Positions 18,016 to 26,842 of a stretch of 64,000 nt of DNA are shown here, piece by piece. Numbering within the stretch: the stretch's first letter is position 1; the number at the start of each line of letters is the position of its first letter. The notes below the pieces were generated by a model. It did not search any database. It saw nothing but the letters and a program-made list of their open reading frames with translations, and had not been told where the DNA came from. The stretch is from Sandarakinorhabdus sp. GTDB lineage: Bacteria > Pseudomonadota > Alphaproteobacteria > Sphingomonadales > Sphingomonadaceae. Location of the stretch: NCBI GenBank assembly GCA_020692215.1, contig JAIMKW010000004.1, forward strand, positions 124,001-188,000, given 5' to 3'. The translations under genes were made by a program, and so were the position numbers.

Positions 18016-19116
18016 ATGGGTTTCCGTTGCGGTATCGTGGGCCTTCCCAATGTGGGGAAATCCACCCTTTTCAACGCGCTGACGGAAACGGCGGCCGCGC
18101 AGGCGGCGAACTATCCCTTCTGCACCATCGAACCCAATGTCGGGAACGTCGGCGTGCCCGATCCCCGGATGAACGAGATCGCCCGGATCGCCGGATCGCA
18201 GAAGATCATCGAAACCCAGCTTGGCTTCGTTGATATCGCCGGCCTTGTGCGCGGTGCATCGAAGGGTGAAGGGCTTGGCAACCAGTTCCTTGCCAACATC
18301 CGCGAAGTGGATGCCATCGTCCATGTGCTGCGCTGCTTCGAGGACGATGACATCACCCATGTCGAAGGCCGTATCGATCCGGTTGCCGACGCCGAGACGG
18401 TGGAAACCGAGCTGATGCTCGCCGATCTCGAAAGCCTCGAGCGCCGCGTCCCGAACCTTGCCAAGAAGGGGCAGGGGGGTGACAAGGACGCCAAGGTGGC
18501 CGCCGCTGCGCTGCAAAAGGCGCTCGATCTGCTGCGCGAAGGCAAACCCGCCCGTCTCGCCCAGCCGGCAGACTTGGAAGAAAAGCGCCACCTCTCCCAG
18601 GCCCAGCTGCTCACCGGCAAGCCCGTCCTCTATGTTTGCAATGTCGAAGAAGCTTCTGCCGCCACCGGCAACGCCTTTTCCGCGCGGGTTGCCGAAATGG
18701 CAAAGGCGCAGGGCGCGGGCGCTGTGGTGATTTCGGCCGCAATCGAAGCGGAAATCGCCACCATGCCCCCCGAAGACCGGCCCGAATATCTTGAATCGCT
18801 TGGCCTGTCAGAAACCGGTCTCACGCGCATCATCCGTGCCGGCTACGAACTGCTGCACCTCCTCACCTTCTTCACGGCAGGCCCCAAGGAAACCCGCGCC
18901 TGGACCGTTGAAAAGGGTGCAACCGCCCCCAACGCCGCCGGCGTCATCCACACCGATTTCGAAAAAGGGTTCATCCGCGCCGAAACCATCGCCTACGAAG
19001 ATTTCGTGCAATATAATGGTGAAGCCGGAGCCCGCGAACACGGCAAGCTGCGTGCCGAAGGCAAGACCTACATTGTTCAGGATGGCGACGTGATGCACTT
19101 CCTGCATTCCGCCTGA
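18016..19116 (+). CDS. ychF: YchF/OLA1-family P-loop ATPase
   Basis: Obg-related, ribosome-associated nucleotide hydrolase of 366 residues. P-loop GLPNVGKSTLFNAL with the NYPFCTIEPNVG switch region, DIAGLVRGASKGEGLGNQFL, and the C-terminal TGS domain ending HTDFEKGFIRAE and YIVQDGDVMHFLH. Family members prefer ATP and affect translation and oxidative-stress tolerance. It starts one base after pth. Confidence 0.96.
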   Translation: MGFRCGIVGLPNVGKSTLFNALTETAAAQAANYPFCTIEPNVGNVGVPDPRMNEIARIAGSQKIIETQLGFVDIAGLVRGASKGEGLGNQFLANIREVDAIVHVLRCFEDDDITHVEGRIDPVADAETVETELMLADLESLERRVPNLAKKGQGGDKDAKVAAAALQKALDLLREGKPARLAQPADLEEKRHLSQAQLLTGKPVLYVCNVEEASAATGNAFSARVAEMAKAQGAGAVVISAAIEAEIATMPPEDRPEYLESLGLSETGLTRIIRAGYELLHLLTFFTAGPKETRAWTVEKGATAPNAAGVIHTDFEKGFIRAETIAYEDFVQYNGEAGAREHGKLRAEGKTYIVQDGDVMHFLHSA

Positions 19117-19197
19117 GGGCCACAGGGAGGGGCTTGCCAGGGCTTGCCCAGCCGCTTCCATTCGGGGAAGCTGAGTTGTCACCACAGGGGAACATGC

Positions 19198-20127
19198 ATG
19201 GCGTCGGTTGACCGCGCACTGGCGCTCAGAAGCGAGCTTGAAGCCTCGCTTCTGAAGCTGTCGATTGCCGCCACTGTCCTGATTGCCGGCCTTGGTGTCC
19301 TGTTCGGCCTCGTCTCCGGATCGCTTGCCATCATTTTCGATGGCCTGTTCTCGGCGGTCGATGCCGCCATCACCTGGCTGATGCTCGTGGTGGCACGGCT
19401 GGTGGCGAAGGAAAGCAACCAGAAGTTTCAATACGGCTACTGGCATCTCGAACCGCTGGTTGTCGCACTGAAGGCTGGTGTGCTGATGACACTGGTGGCG
19501 TTCGGCTTTCTCGGCGCCGTTCAAGGTCTCATGGCAGGCGGCTACACGCCTGAGCTGGGGCCTGCGATCGTCTATTCGGTCATCGTTGTCGCCATCTGCG
19601 GCGGCACCTGGTTCTGGCTGTGGCGCCACAATGATCGCATCGGCTCCGCCCTTGTCACCATAGACATGAAGGCCTGGGCGGCATCAGGCATCATTACAGC
19701 GGCGCTTCTGCTGGCCTTCCTCGCAGCCTATGCCATGCGGGGCACCCACTTCGAGCACCTTATTCCCTATGTTGATCCTGCTGTGCTGGCGCTGCTTTCG
19801 CTCCTCATCCTGCCCGTTCCCTGGAAAGATGCCCGCTCAGCCTTTCAGGATATTTTCGGAATCGTTCCCGCCGATGTCGATGCCCATGTCCATGCCGTGA
19901 TGGATGCCTTTGTCGCCCGGCACGGCTTTGCCGGCTATGAATCCTATGTCACCCGCACCGGCCGAGCCAAGTTCATCGAGATATCGGTGCTCGCCAGCCA
20001 TGGCATGCCTGCCAGAACGATCGAACATTTTGATTCCCTGCGCCAGGAAATCGGGGTCGCAATAGGCGAGGCCGGGCCGGACCGCTGGCTCACCATCGTC
20101 TTCACCGCAGATCCAGCCCAGCTTTAA
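19198..20127 (+). CDS. Cation-diffusion-facilitator-like membrane protein
   Basis: A 309-residue membrane protein with about six hydrophobic segments and a cytosolic C-terminal domain, resembling CDF metal exporters (FDGLFSAVDAAITWLMLVVARL, then FQYGYWHLEPLVVALK). Motifs are looser than in ZitB or CzcD: helix 2 has D-x3-D spacing, but the helix-5 HxxxD equivalent is not clear. Zinc, manganese or iron export is therefore uncertain. ATG 19198 has CAGGGGAAC just upstream. Its TAA overlaps the ccmA stop in a shared TTTAAA. Confidence 0.75.
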   Translation: MASVDRALALRSELEASLLKLSIAATVLIAGLGVLFGLVSGSLAIIFDGLFSAVDAAITWLMLVVARLVAKESNQKFQYGYWHLEPLVVALKAGVLMTLVAFGFLGAVQGLMAGGYTPELGPAIVYSVIVVAICGGTWFWLWRHNDRIGSALVTIDMKAWAASGIITAALLLAFLAAYAMRGTHFEHLIPYVDPAVLALLSLLILPVPWKDARSAFQDIFGIVPADVDAHVHAVMDAFVARHGFAGYESYVTRTGRAKFIEISVLASHGMPARTIEHFDSLRQEIGVAIGEAGPDRWLTIVFTADPAQL

Positions 20128-20714
20128 AGCCGCATGGTCCTTGCGCCGGGAAAGGGCAGTGGCTGGTGCGTCGCCGCCAGCACCAGCCCGCCGCCGGCGC
20201 GATGCTCTGCCACCGCCGCCAGCAGCCGCGCTTCCGATGCCGAATCCAGCGCGCTCGTCGGCTCGTCCAGCAGCCACAGCGCGGCCCCGCTTGCTATCGT
20301 GCGCGCAATCGCGACCCGCTGCCGTTGCCCGGAAGAGAGCTGCCCGCAGCGGAAATCCAGCAGCGCCGCCACCGCCATCGTCTCGCAAGCAGCTGCAACC
20401 CGCTCTGCCGAAGCACCGTCCAATCCGGCCCAGAAGGCCAGTTCACTGCGAACTGTGCGGTCGGCCTTCAGCGCCGGCTCGCTGGCCAGCAGCGCGGTTG
20501 AAAAGGGATTGGATACTGTTCCTGCATCGGGTGCCAGCAGGCCCGCCACCAGACGCAGCAGAGACGATTTTCCCGCCCCGTTCTGCCCCGTCACCAGCAA
20601 CGCATCACCCGCAGCAAGGGTGAAGTGCAGCCCCTCGAAAAGCAGCCGCCCGCCGCGCACCAGCGCCAGGCCTTCTGCCCGAAGGGAATCGCCGCTTGCC
20701 ATCAGCCCGGCCAT
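20124..20714 (-). CDS. ccmA: Heme-exporter-type ABC ATPase CcmA
   Basis: ATP-binding subunit of the system I cytochrome c maturation exporter, 196 residues. Walker A GQNGAGKSSLL, signature LSSGQRQRVAIAR, Walker B LWLLDEPTSALD; the short length and the loop after Walker A match CcmA. The usual partner ccmB does not follow, because the downstream gene is on the opposite strand. An internal ATG at 20702 is an alternative start. It could serve CcmB encoded elsewhere. Confidence 0.85.
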   Translation of the reverse strand: MAGLMASGDSLRAEGLALVRGGRLLFEGLHFTLAAGDALLVTGQNGAGKSSLLRLVAGLLAPDAGTVSNPFSTALLASEPALKADRTVRSELAFWAGLDGASAERVAAACETMAVAALLDFRCGQLSSGQRQRVAIARTIASGAALWLLDEPTSALDSASEARLLAAVAEHRAGGGLVLAATHQPLPFPGARTMRL

Positions 20715-20735
20715 TGCCTATGCCGCCCGCCACGT

Positions 20736-20812
20736 CGGAGCGTAGCGCAGCCTGGTAGCGCATCAGACTGGGGGTCTGGAGGTCGCAGGTTCGAATCCTG
20801 TCGCTCCGACCA
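20736..20812 (+). tRNA. tRNA-Pro (anticodon GGG)
   Basis: 77-nt cloverleaf with the CCA encoded. The acceptor stem CGGAGCG pairs with CGCTCCG, starting C1:G72 as in bacterial tRNA-Pro, with discriminator A. D-arm GCGC/GCGC, anticodon loop CTGGGGG (GGG at the centre), and T-loop GGTTCGAATCC. It reads CCC and CCU codons. Confidence 0.97.
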
Positions 20813-20875
20813 TTTCTTTTCCCCCAACGGAGGACGACAGGATCGGCGATGCCAATCTTGTCGCTCCGATCTTTC
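20794..20875 (+). repeat. Imperfect direct repeat of the tRNA-Pro 3' end
   Basis: The 3' part of tRNA-Pro, AATCCTGTCGCTCCGACCAT (20794-20813), recurs 60 bases downstream as AATCTTGTCGCTCCGATCTT (20854-20873), with 17 of 20 bases identical. The span between them also carries the inverted CGACAGGAT, and GATCGG (20841) pairs with CCGATC (20866) followed by TTT, so part of this may be a terminator. A partial tRNA 3' copy is what integrase excision scars look like, but no integrase is nearby. Confidence 0.6.
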
Positions 20876-20907
20876 GGCCCCGCTTCCGCTTATGTTCGTG
20901 GCCGCTG

Positions 20908-21906
20908 TCAAAGCCTGACCCATTGCCCGTTGGAAGCCAGCGCTGCCGCTATGAAATCCATGCCGCGCACGCCGTCAGCATAGCCTGGGGCAAGGCTTGG
21001 CTCACCCCGGATCGTTGCAGCCGCATCCCGGTAAAGTGCGGCAAAGGCGGCAACGAACTCCGCGTGCCAGGCCTCCATCGGCAGCACCGGCACCGGGTCT
21101 GCCGAGCCGCCAACGGCCAGCAGCTGCAATCCATCGGGGGCGCCGATATGCCCCTGCAATGAGGCTCTGGTTCCCGCGATCAGCAGCTCGAACCCACGCC
21201 CCGCGCCGGGCACGACCTGGCTGACCCACAGGCTTCCGCGCGCGCCGCTGGCAAAGCGCCACAGCATCTCGGCATGGCGTGGGGTGGCGGCATTGAAGCA
21301 TTCGCACTCGGCATTCAGGGCAACAACAGGATCCTGCAGGATGAATTCGCACAGATGCAGGCCATGGGTGCCCAGGTCCGCCAGCGTTCCGCCGGGCCCA
21401 GACAGGGCAGGGTCCCCGCGCCAGGTCCGTTCGCGCCCGGTGGCCAGCATGCCCTCCTGCGCCCAGCCGAAGCGCACGATCCGGATGTCGCCCAGTGCCC
21501 CCTCGGCCACCAGCTGTCGCGCCCGGCGAACAGCCGGGTAGGCGCTGTAGTTGTAGGTGATGATGAAGGGTTGCGTGGGTGTCCAGTCCCCCACCTCGGC
21601 CCGCGTTGCCGCCAGCGGCTTGTCGCAGATGACAGCCACCCCCGCCGCGTCGAACGCGCGCGCCATATCCATGTGCAGATGGTTGGGGGTCACGATGCTC
21701 ACGGCGTCCAGCCCGGCATCCAGCAATGTGCGCCAGTCAGCGTGAAGGGCCCCGGATGCCAGCCCCCAGTCGGTCGCGGCCGAAACCTCCGGCCGGGATG
21801 AAGGCGCTGCTGCCACAAGTTCGAACGCGCCCGATTGCCGGGCGGCCTCCAGGTGCACCGGCCCGATCTTGCCGCCACCGCCCCCCACCAGCCCCCAGCG
21901 GATCAT
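20908..21906 (-). CDS. Gfo/Idh/MocA-family oxidoreductase
   Basis: NAD(P)-dependent dehydrogenase of 332 residues. The N-terminal Rossmann fold begins IRWGLVGGGGGKIGPVH and contains SIVTPNHLHMDMA and the family motif CDKPLAAT (Lys of EKP type). LSGPGGTLADLGTHGLHL in the C-terminal domain carries the Asp/His expected at the active site. Substrates in this family are sugars, inositols or derivatives; none is indicated here. Its ATG overlaps the stop of the carbonic anhydrase gene (ATGA). It is the last gene of an eight-gene minus-strand run. Confidence 0.88.
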   Translation of the reverse strand: MIRWGLVGGGGGKIGPVHLEAARQSGAFELVAAAPSSRPEVSAATDWGLASGALHADWRTLLDAGLDAVSIVTPNHLHMDMARAFDAAGVAVICDKPLAATRAEVGDWTPTQPFIITYNYSAYPAVRRARQLVAEGALGDIRIVRFGWAQEGMLATGRERTWRGDPALSGPGGTLADLGTHGLHLCEFILQDPVVALNAECECFNAATPRHAEMLWRFASGARGSLWVSQVVPGAGRGFELLIAGTRASLQGHIGAPDGLQLLAVGGSADPVPVLPMEAWHAEFVAAFAALYRDAAATIRGEPSLAPGYADGVRGMDFIAAALASNGQWVRL

Positions 21907-22430
21907 CGCGCATCCTCCCCGCTTTCCCGATGCAGCCGGGCCAGTGCCACATAGCCGGCCGCCCCGGCGGCGTTGCGCGCAACCTCGGCATCATCCAGCA
22001 GCCGCACCAGCTTCGCCGGCCTGCCAAGCCACAGTTCGCGCGGGCCGATCCGCTTGCCCGGGCTCAGAAGGGCGCCGGCGCCCAGCATCCCCTCGGGCTC
22101 GATCACGCAGCCATCCATCACGATGGCGCCCAGTCCCACAAAGCTCCGGTCCATAAGCGTGCAGCCATGGATGATCGCCATATGCCCCACAAGCACATCG
22201 TCTCCGATTGTGGTCGCCGCCAGCCCGCGGGTTACATGCACGATGGAGCCATCCTGGATGTTCGATCGCGCGCCGATGCGGATGGGCATCACGTCACCCC
22301 GCACGACAACATTGTACCAGACCGATGCGCCTGCCCCCATTTCCACATCGCCGATTACCTGCGCACCGGGTGCAACCCAGGCGGTGGGGTCCAGCCTGGG
22401 CATGGTGCCATTGAACGGATGCAGCGCCAT
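21903..22430 (-). CDS. Gamma-carbonic-anhydrase-like hexapeptide protein
   Basis: A 175-residue left-handed beta-helix protein with hexapeptide repeats (VAPGAQVIGDVEMGAGASVW). Metal-binding histidines lie at SIVHVTRG and VGHMAIIHGC, the spacing of gamma carbonic anhydrases such as Cam, YrdA and PaaY. Hydration activity is not certain, since many such homologues are inactive. ATG 22430 shares its A with the TGA of the preceding GNAT gene. Confidence 0.9.
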   Translation of the reverse strand: MALHPFNGTMPRLDPTAWVAPGAQVIGDVEMGAGASVWYNVVVRGDVMPIRIGARSNIQDGSIVHVTRGLAATTIGDDVLVGHMAIIHGCTLMDRSFVGLGAIVMDGCVIEPEGMLGAGALLSPGKRIGPRELWLGRPAKLVRLLDDAEVARNAAGAAGYVALARLHRESGEDAR

Positions 22431-22957
22431 CAGAACCCTTTCCCATAGACGATATGGCGGCGCAGCCGGTGCCCTTCGGGCAGCAGCGGGTGATCGAAAT
22501 CGAGCCTGGCTGCGCGCTGCATGCCGATCCGCTGCATCACCGCTTCGGAGGGCAGGTTGGTGGAAGCGGTGTAGGCGACAATCCGCTCCAGCCCCATTGC
22601 GCCAAAGCCATGCGCAAGCGCCGCCCGCCCGGCTTCCGATGCATAGCCATGCCCCCACGCATGGCGCGCCAGCCGCCAGCCCACTTCCCAGGTGCCCTTC
22701 AGCGCGATTTCGTGCCCGATGCAGTTGAGCCCGGCAAAGCCCAGGAACAGCCCGTCTTCGGCGCGCTCGACGGCCAGGAAGGCCGTGCCGCCTGCAGCGA
22801 TCAGATCGCGGCAATAGTCCATCTGCCGATCAGCTTCGGCTTCGGACAGAACAGAAGGAAAGTGCGCCATCACCTCTGCATCGGCATTCATTGCGCGCCA
22901 TGCGGTGCGGTCGCGCTCCTCCCACTGCCGCAGGATCAGCCGCTCGGTGCGGATCAT
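22430..22957 (-). CDS. RimJ/RimL-type GNAT acetyltransferase
   Basis: A 175-residue acetyltransferase_3 family protein. It begins MIRTERLILRQW, the usual start of the RimJ/RimL group. GWRLARHAWGHGYASEAGRAAL is the acetyl-CoA binding segment, and ASTNLPSEAVMQRIGM follows. These enzymes acetylate N-termini of proteins or small amines; the target here is unknown. Its start overlaps the argC stop by four bases. Confidence 0.9.
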   Translation of the reverse strand: MIRTERLILRQWEERDRTAWRAMNADAEVMAHFPSVLSEAEADRQMDYCRDLIAAGGTAFLAVERAEDGLFLGFAGLNCIGHEIALKGTWEVGWRLARHAWGHGYASEAGRAALAHGFGAMGLERIVAYTASTNLPSEAVMQRIGMQRAARLDFDHPLLPEGHRLRRHIVYGKGF

Positions 22958-24009
22958 GGGAACAGCGGGGCCGCTTCCAGCCCCATCGTCTCGGGCAGGC
23001 CGAACATCAGGTTGAAGTTCTGGATCGCCTGCCCCGAAGAGCCCTTCACCAGATTGTCGATGGCGGCAATCACCAGAGCGCGTCCGGGGATGCGATCGGC
23101 GAACACATTCACCACCATATGGTTCGATCCGCGCACCATGCGTGTGGCGGGCGCAACTCCTTCGGGGAGGAGGTGCACGAACGGCTCGTCTGCATAGCGC
23201 TCCGCCAGCCGGGCGCGCAGATCGGCCACAGTCCTTCCATCGGCAAGCTCAACCGCGATTGTTTCCAGCTCACCCCGGTTCATTGGCACCAGGTGCGGCG
23301 TGAAGCTGATGGTGACAGGCGCGCCAAAGGCCTTGCCAAGCTCCTGTTCGATTTCGGGCATGTGCCGGTGCCGGCCCACGGCATAGGGCGCCACCGCTTC
23401 GGCGATCTCGGGGAACAGATTGGCCTCTTTCAGGCTCCGCCCGGCACCCGAAACGCCCGAAAGCGCATTTATGCTGATGTTGGAGGGGCGGATCAGTCCC
23501 GCCTCGGCCAGCGGCAGCAGCGCCAGGAGCGCGGCGGTCGGATAGCAGCCAGGGCATGCCACCAGCCGGGCATCGGCAAGCTGCGCGCGCGCCTGCTCTG
23601 TCAACCCATAGACAGCCTCGGGCAGCAACTCGGGCGCCGGATGGGTCACGCCATACCATTCGCCATATATGTCTGCGTCGTTCAGGCGGAAATCGGCGGA
23701 CAGGTCGATGATGCGCACATTGGCCAACGTGCTGAGCAGTTCCGCCGAAGCCGCATGGGGAAGGCAGCCGAACACCGCGTCGATCCCGCGCCAGTCGATG
23801 GCATCGGCCTTCACCAGCCTCGGCAGGTGCGGGTAGGGCGCAAAATGCGGCCAGATATCGGCCATCGCCTGACCGGCCTTCTGGTTTGCGGCAAGCGCGG
23901 CGATCTCGATTGCCGGGTGTGTCAGCGCCAGCCGCACCAGATCGGCCCCGGTGTATCCCGAGGCCCCCAGCACGGATATGCGAAGTCTTTTCGTCATCCC
24001 TCTGCCCAC
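22954..24009 (-). CDS. argC: N-acetyl-gamma-glutamyl-phosphate reductase
   Basis: Third enzyme of arginine biosynthesis, reducing N-acetylglutamyl phosphate to the semialdehyde. The NADP site is VLGASGYTGADLVRL, and the catalytic cysteine lies in VACPGCYPTAALLAL. Late motifs NRGELETIAV and RMVRGSNHMVVNVF also fit. GTG 24009 has GGAAGG five bases upstream and directly follows the stop of the preceding gene. ATG 23997 is the alternative. Other arginine genes are not in the window. Confidence 0.94.
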   Translation of the reverse strand: MGRGMTKRLRISVLGASGYTGADLVRLALTHPAIEIAALAANQKAGQAMADIWPHFAPYPHLPRLVKADAIDWRGIDAVFGCLPHAASAELLSTLANVRIIDLSADFRLNDADIYGEWYGVTHPAPELLPEAVYGLTEQARAQLADARLVACPGCYPTAALLALLPLAEAGLIRPSNISINALSGVSGAGRSLKEANLFPEIAEAVAPYAVGRHRHMPEIEQELGKAFGAPVTISFTPHLVPMNRGELETIAVELADGRTVADLRARLAERYADEPFVHLLPEGVAPATRMVRGSNHMVVNVFADRIPGRALVIAAIDNLVKGSSGQAIQNFNLMFGLPETMGLEAAPLFP

Positions 24010-26295
24010 CTAGTCCTTCCAGAATGGCTTCAGCACCGGAAGCACGGATGCAAAGCCATCCGTCCAGCCCACAACCCCGGCGCGTTGCTCCAGTGGCACC
24101 CAGTCTCCGCTCCGTCCGCTCGCCTCGGTAAAGCGGGTCATCGCGCCCTCATTGCGCGTTACCGCCAGCCAGATCGAGGCATTGTAGCTGAGGCCGTCGG
24201 CAACGTCGCCGGGGTTGGGCACATAGACAATGCTGCGCGATGAATAGCCAAGATCGCGCGTGATGGCAGCAACCACCGGTTCCAGATCGAGGAACCGGTT
24301 GGAAATATGCACCAGCATCACGCCATCGGGCGATAGGGTGCGCATATAGGTTTCAAAGGCCTCGCGCGTCAGCAGGTGCAGCGGAATTGCATCGGATGAA
24401 AAGGCGTCCACCGCCAGCAGGTCGAACCGTCCGTCCGGCTCCGCGTTCAGTTTCAGCCGTGCATCCCCCACCACGATGCGGATATCGGGCTTGCACTGGC
24501 TGACATAGGAAAACACCGCCGGGTCGGTTGCCAGTTCCACCATCAGCGGATCGATCTCGAACACCGTCCAGTCTTCCAGCGGTGTAGCATAACAGACAAG
24601 GCTTCCCGTCCCCAGCCCGATGATCCCGATGCGCGCGTCCTCTCCGAACAGGGCAGGTGCCGCCCGCATGGCGAGCCCCACCCCGCTGTCGGGTGCATAA
24701 TAGGTCATCGGCATGCGCGATTTGGCCGGATCCAGCGACTGCGCGCCATGCAGCGTGGTGCCATGCTGCAACCTGCGGGTCTGGCTGCTGTTGCTGTTCT
24801 CGATCGTGTAGATGCCGAAGAAGCTTCTCTGCCGCGCCTTTTCGATGGTGGAAATGTCGATCTGCTGCCAGCCGCCCAGCGCCAGCATCAGCATGGCAAG
24901 GCTCCAGCTGAACATCAGCGGCCGGCCGATGGCCAGCACGGCAATCGCCGCCATCAGCATCAATGCGAGCCCCTGTTCGGGCGGCGTGTCGATGGCGTTC
25001 AGGCTCGCGCCCAGCCACCAGCTCAACGCCAGCATCAGCCCGGGCGAAAGGATCCTGAGCATCCTTGCCGAGGGGCGGGTGCCCTTCCAGAGCGCCCCCA
25101 TCCACGGCAACAGCGGCTTTGCAGGAACCAGCACGGCGGCTGCGATCAGCAAGATGGGGTGCTCATAAACCCAATCGAAAAGCTGCGGTGCAATCAGCGC
25201 GGGGAACAGCCCGCCTAGAACCCCGCCGGCTGCCATCCAAAGATAATAATCTGTCAGCCGTGCAGCCGGCGGCCGGTCTGCCGCCAGCGTGCCGTGCAGG
25301 GCCATGGCAATGATCAGCAAGAGCAGCAGGCTGAAGAAACCGAACACGGTTGCCGCCATCACCGCCAGGAGCACATTGGCGGCCCCGAACACCAGCAGCG
25401 CCGGCGGAGACATCAGCACAGCCACCCGCGTCGCCAGCGGGCCGGCGGCCGAAAAGGCCAGGATGAAGCTGATGAGATAGGCCGCCAGCGGCAGCACCCA
25501 CAGCAGGGGCATCGCCATGATGTCGGTGGTGATGTGCGTCGTCGTTGAAAGCATCAGGCCCGAAGGCACCGCCGCCAGCAGCAGCCAGTGCATCCGCCGC
25601 TTCCACGTCACCGGCCGGGCGCCGCGCGCCGATACCGTGTCGGGCGCGATGGCAGGCGGCCGGTCCCCCAACCGCAGGATCAGGAACCCGCCCAGCGCCA
25701 TCAGCGCCAGCAGCAGCACATAGCCCGCAGACCAGATCATCTGCTGGAAGGGCAGGGGCGTGAACGGCTCCAGCACGAAGGGATAGGCCAGCAGCCCCAG
25801 CAGCGATCCCGCGTTGGAAGCGGAATAGAGGAAGAAGGGGCTTGCCGCCGCCGGATCGGGGGATCGTGCGAACCAGGCCTGCATCAAGGGCGCCTGTGCC
25901 GAAACCGCCACAAACACCGGCCCGATCGAAAGCGCCAGAAGTTGCAGCAGCCACAGCGCCGCTGCATCGCCAGGCTCAGCCCCACCAAGCGCTGCAATCC
26001 CGATCGGCAAGGTCAGTGCGGCGGCGGTGAACACTCCCACATGGGCAATCGTCTGCACCCGGAAGGGAAGGCGCTGCAGCGCATGGGCATAGCCATAGCC
26101 CAGCAGCAGGGCTGCCTGGTAGAACAGCATCGCCGTGTTCCACACATTGGGCGATCCGCCCAGCACCGGCAGCACCAGCCGCGCGAACAGCGGCTGGATC
26201 AGGAACAGCAGGAAACTGCCCAGAAAAACGATGGCGATGAACAACGGCCGAAGCGGCACGGCCGTGGTGCTGGTTGCAGGGGCAGATCTCGCCAT
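24010..26295 (-). CDS. Fused polytopic membrane / spermidine-synthase-like protein
   Basis: A 761-residue protein. The N-terminal two thirds has many hydrophobic helices (FIAIVFLGSFLLFLIQPLFARLVLP at the start). The C-terminal ~240 residues form a SAM-binding spermidine-synthase-like fold: IGIIGLGTGSLVCY, FEIDPLMVELA, VVGDARLKLNAE and LLAVDAFSSDAIPLHLLT. Fusions like this are widespread but uncharacterised, so true polyamine synthesis is unproven. The frame stays open upstream to 26562, but that part is the complement of ogt. ATG 26295 overlaps the ogt stop by one base. Confidence 0.88.
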   Translation of the reverse strand: MARSAPATSTTAVPLRPLFIAIVFLGSFLLFLIQPLFARLVLPVLGGSPNVWNTAMLFYQAALLLGYGYAHALQRLPFRVQTIAHVGVFTAAALTLPIGIAALGGAEPGDAAALWLLQLLALSIGPVFVAVSAQAPLMQAWFARSPDPAAASPFFLYSASNAGSLLGLLAYPFVLEPFTPLPFQQMIWSAGYVLLLALMALGGFLILRLGDRPPAIAPDTVSARGARPVTWKRRMHWLLLAAVPSGLMLSTTTHITTDIMAMPLLWVLPLAAYLISFILAFSAAGPLATRVAVLMSPPALLVFGAANVLLAVMAATVFGFFSLLLLLIIAMALHGTLAADRPPAARLTDYYLWMAAGGVLGGLFPALIAPQLFDWVYEHPILLIAAAVLVPAKPLLPWMGALWKGTRPSARMLRILSPGLMLALSWWLGASLNAIDTPPEQGLALMLMAAIAVLAIGRPLMFSWSLAMLMLALGGWQQIDISTIEKARQRSFFGIYTIENSNSSQTRRLQHGTTLHGAQSLDPAKSRMPMTYYAPDSGVGLAMRAAPALFGEDARIGIIGLGTGSLVCYATPLEDWTVFEIDPLMVELATDPAVFSYVSQCKPDIRIVVGDARLKLNAEPDGRFDLLAVDAFSSDAIPLHLLTREAFETYMRTLSPDGVMLVHISNRFLDLEPVVAAITRDLGYSSRSIVYVPNPGDVADGLSYNASIWLAVTRNEGAMTRFTEASGRSGDWVPLEQRAGVVGWTDGFASVLPVLKPFWKD

Positions 26296-26828
26296 CAGAA
26301 CAGACCGGCCTGTGCCGCACGCCAGCCCTCGTGGGCCAGCAGCCAGCGCTTGGTTTCCAGCCCTCCAGCATAGCCTGTCAGGCTGCCGTCGGTGCCGATC
26401 ACCCGGTGGCACGGCACCACGATGGCCAGCGGGTTGCGGCCGTTGGCGCTGCCCACCGCCCGTGCGTTGGGGCCGGGGCCGGATGCTGCGCCGCCCAGCG
26501 CGCGCGCGATATCGCCATAGCTGCGTGTCTCGCCAGCAGGGATATACCGAAGTTCGGCCCATACGGCGCGCTCGAAATCACTGCCGAACGCACCGGTGGG
26601 CAGCTGTTCAAGCGCTCGAAGATCGCCACGGAAATAGGCCGAGAAGGCGTCTGCAAAACGTTCTGGCGCTGGCACATCTGCGGCGTTTACCGGCCCGATC
26701 CCAAAGCGCGAAAGGCTCTTCGCAATCCGGCCCGGCTCCGCACAGAACTCCGCTGCCCAAAGTCTCCCGGCCGCATCGTGCACCAGGGCCATCGGCCCGA
26801 TCGGCGTTGTGATGGTCGAACGCTGCAA
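26295..26828 (-). CDS. ogt: Methylated-DNA-protein cysteine methyltransferase
   Basis: Suicide repair protein removing alkyl groups from O6-guanine. The acceptor cysteine is in VVPCHRVIG, preceded by RAVGSANGRNPLAI and followed by LTGYAGGLETKRWLL. At 177 residues it has the short N-terminal domain of Ogt and lacks the Ada regulatory domain. It follows rimO by 14 bases. Confidence 0.95.
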   Translation of the reverse strand: MQRSTITTPIGPMALVHDAAGRLWAAEFCAEPGRIAKSLSRFGIGPVNAADVPAPERFADAFSAYFRGDLRALEQLPTGAFGSDFERAVWAELRYIPAGETRSYGDIARALGGAASGPGPNARAVGSANGRNPLAIVVPCHRVIGTDGSLTGYAGGLETKRWLLAHEGWRAAQAGLF

Positions 26829-26842
26829 GGACGGGCCGTGGT

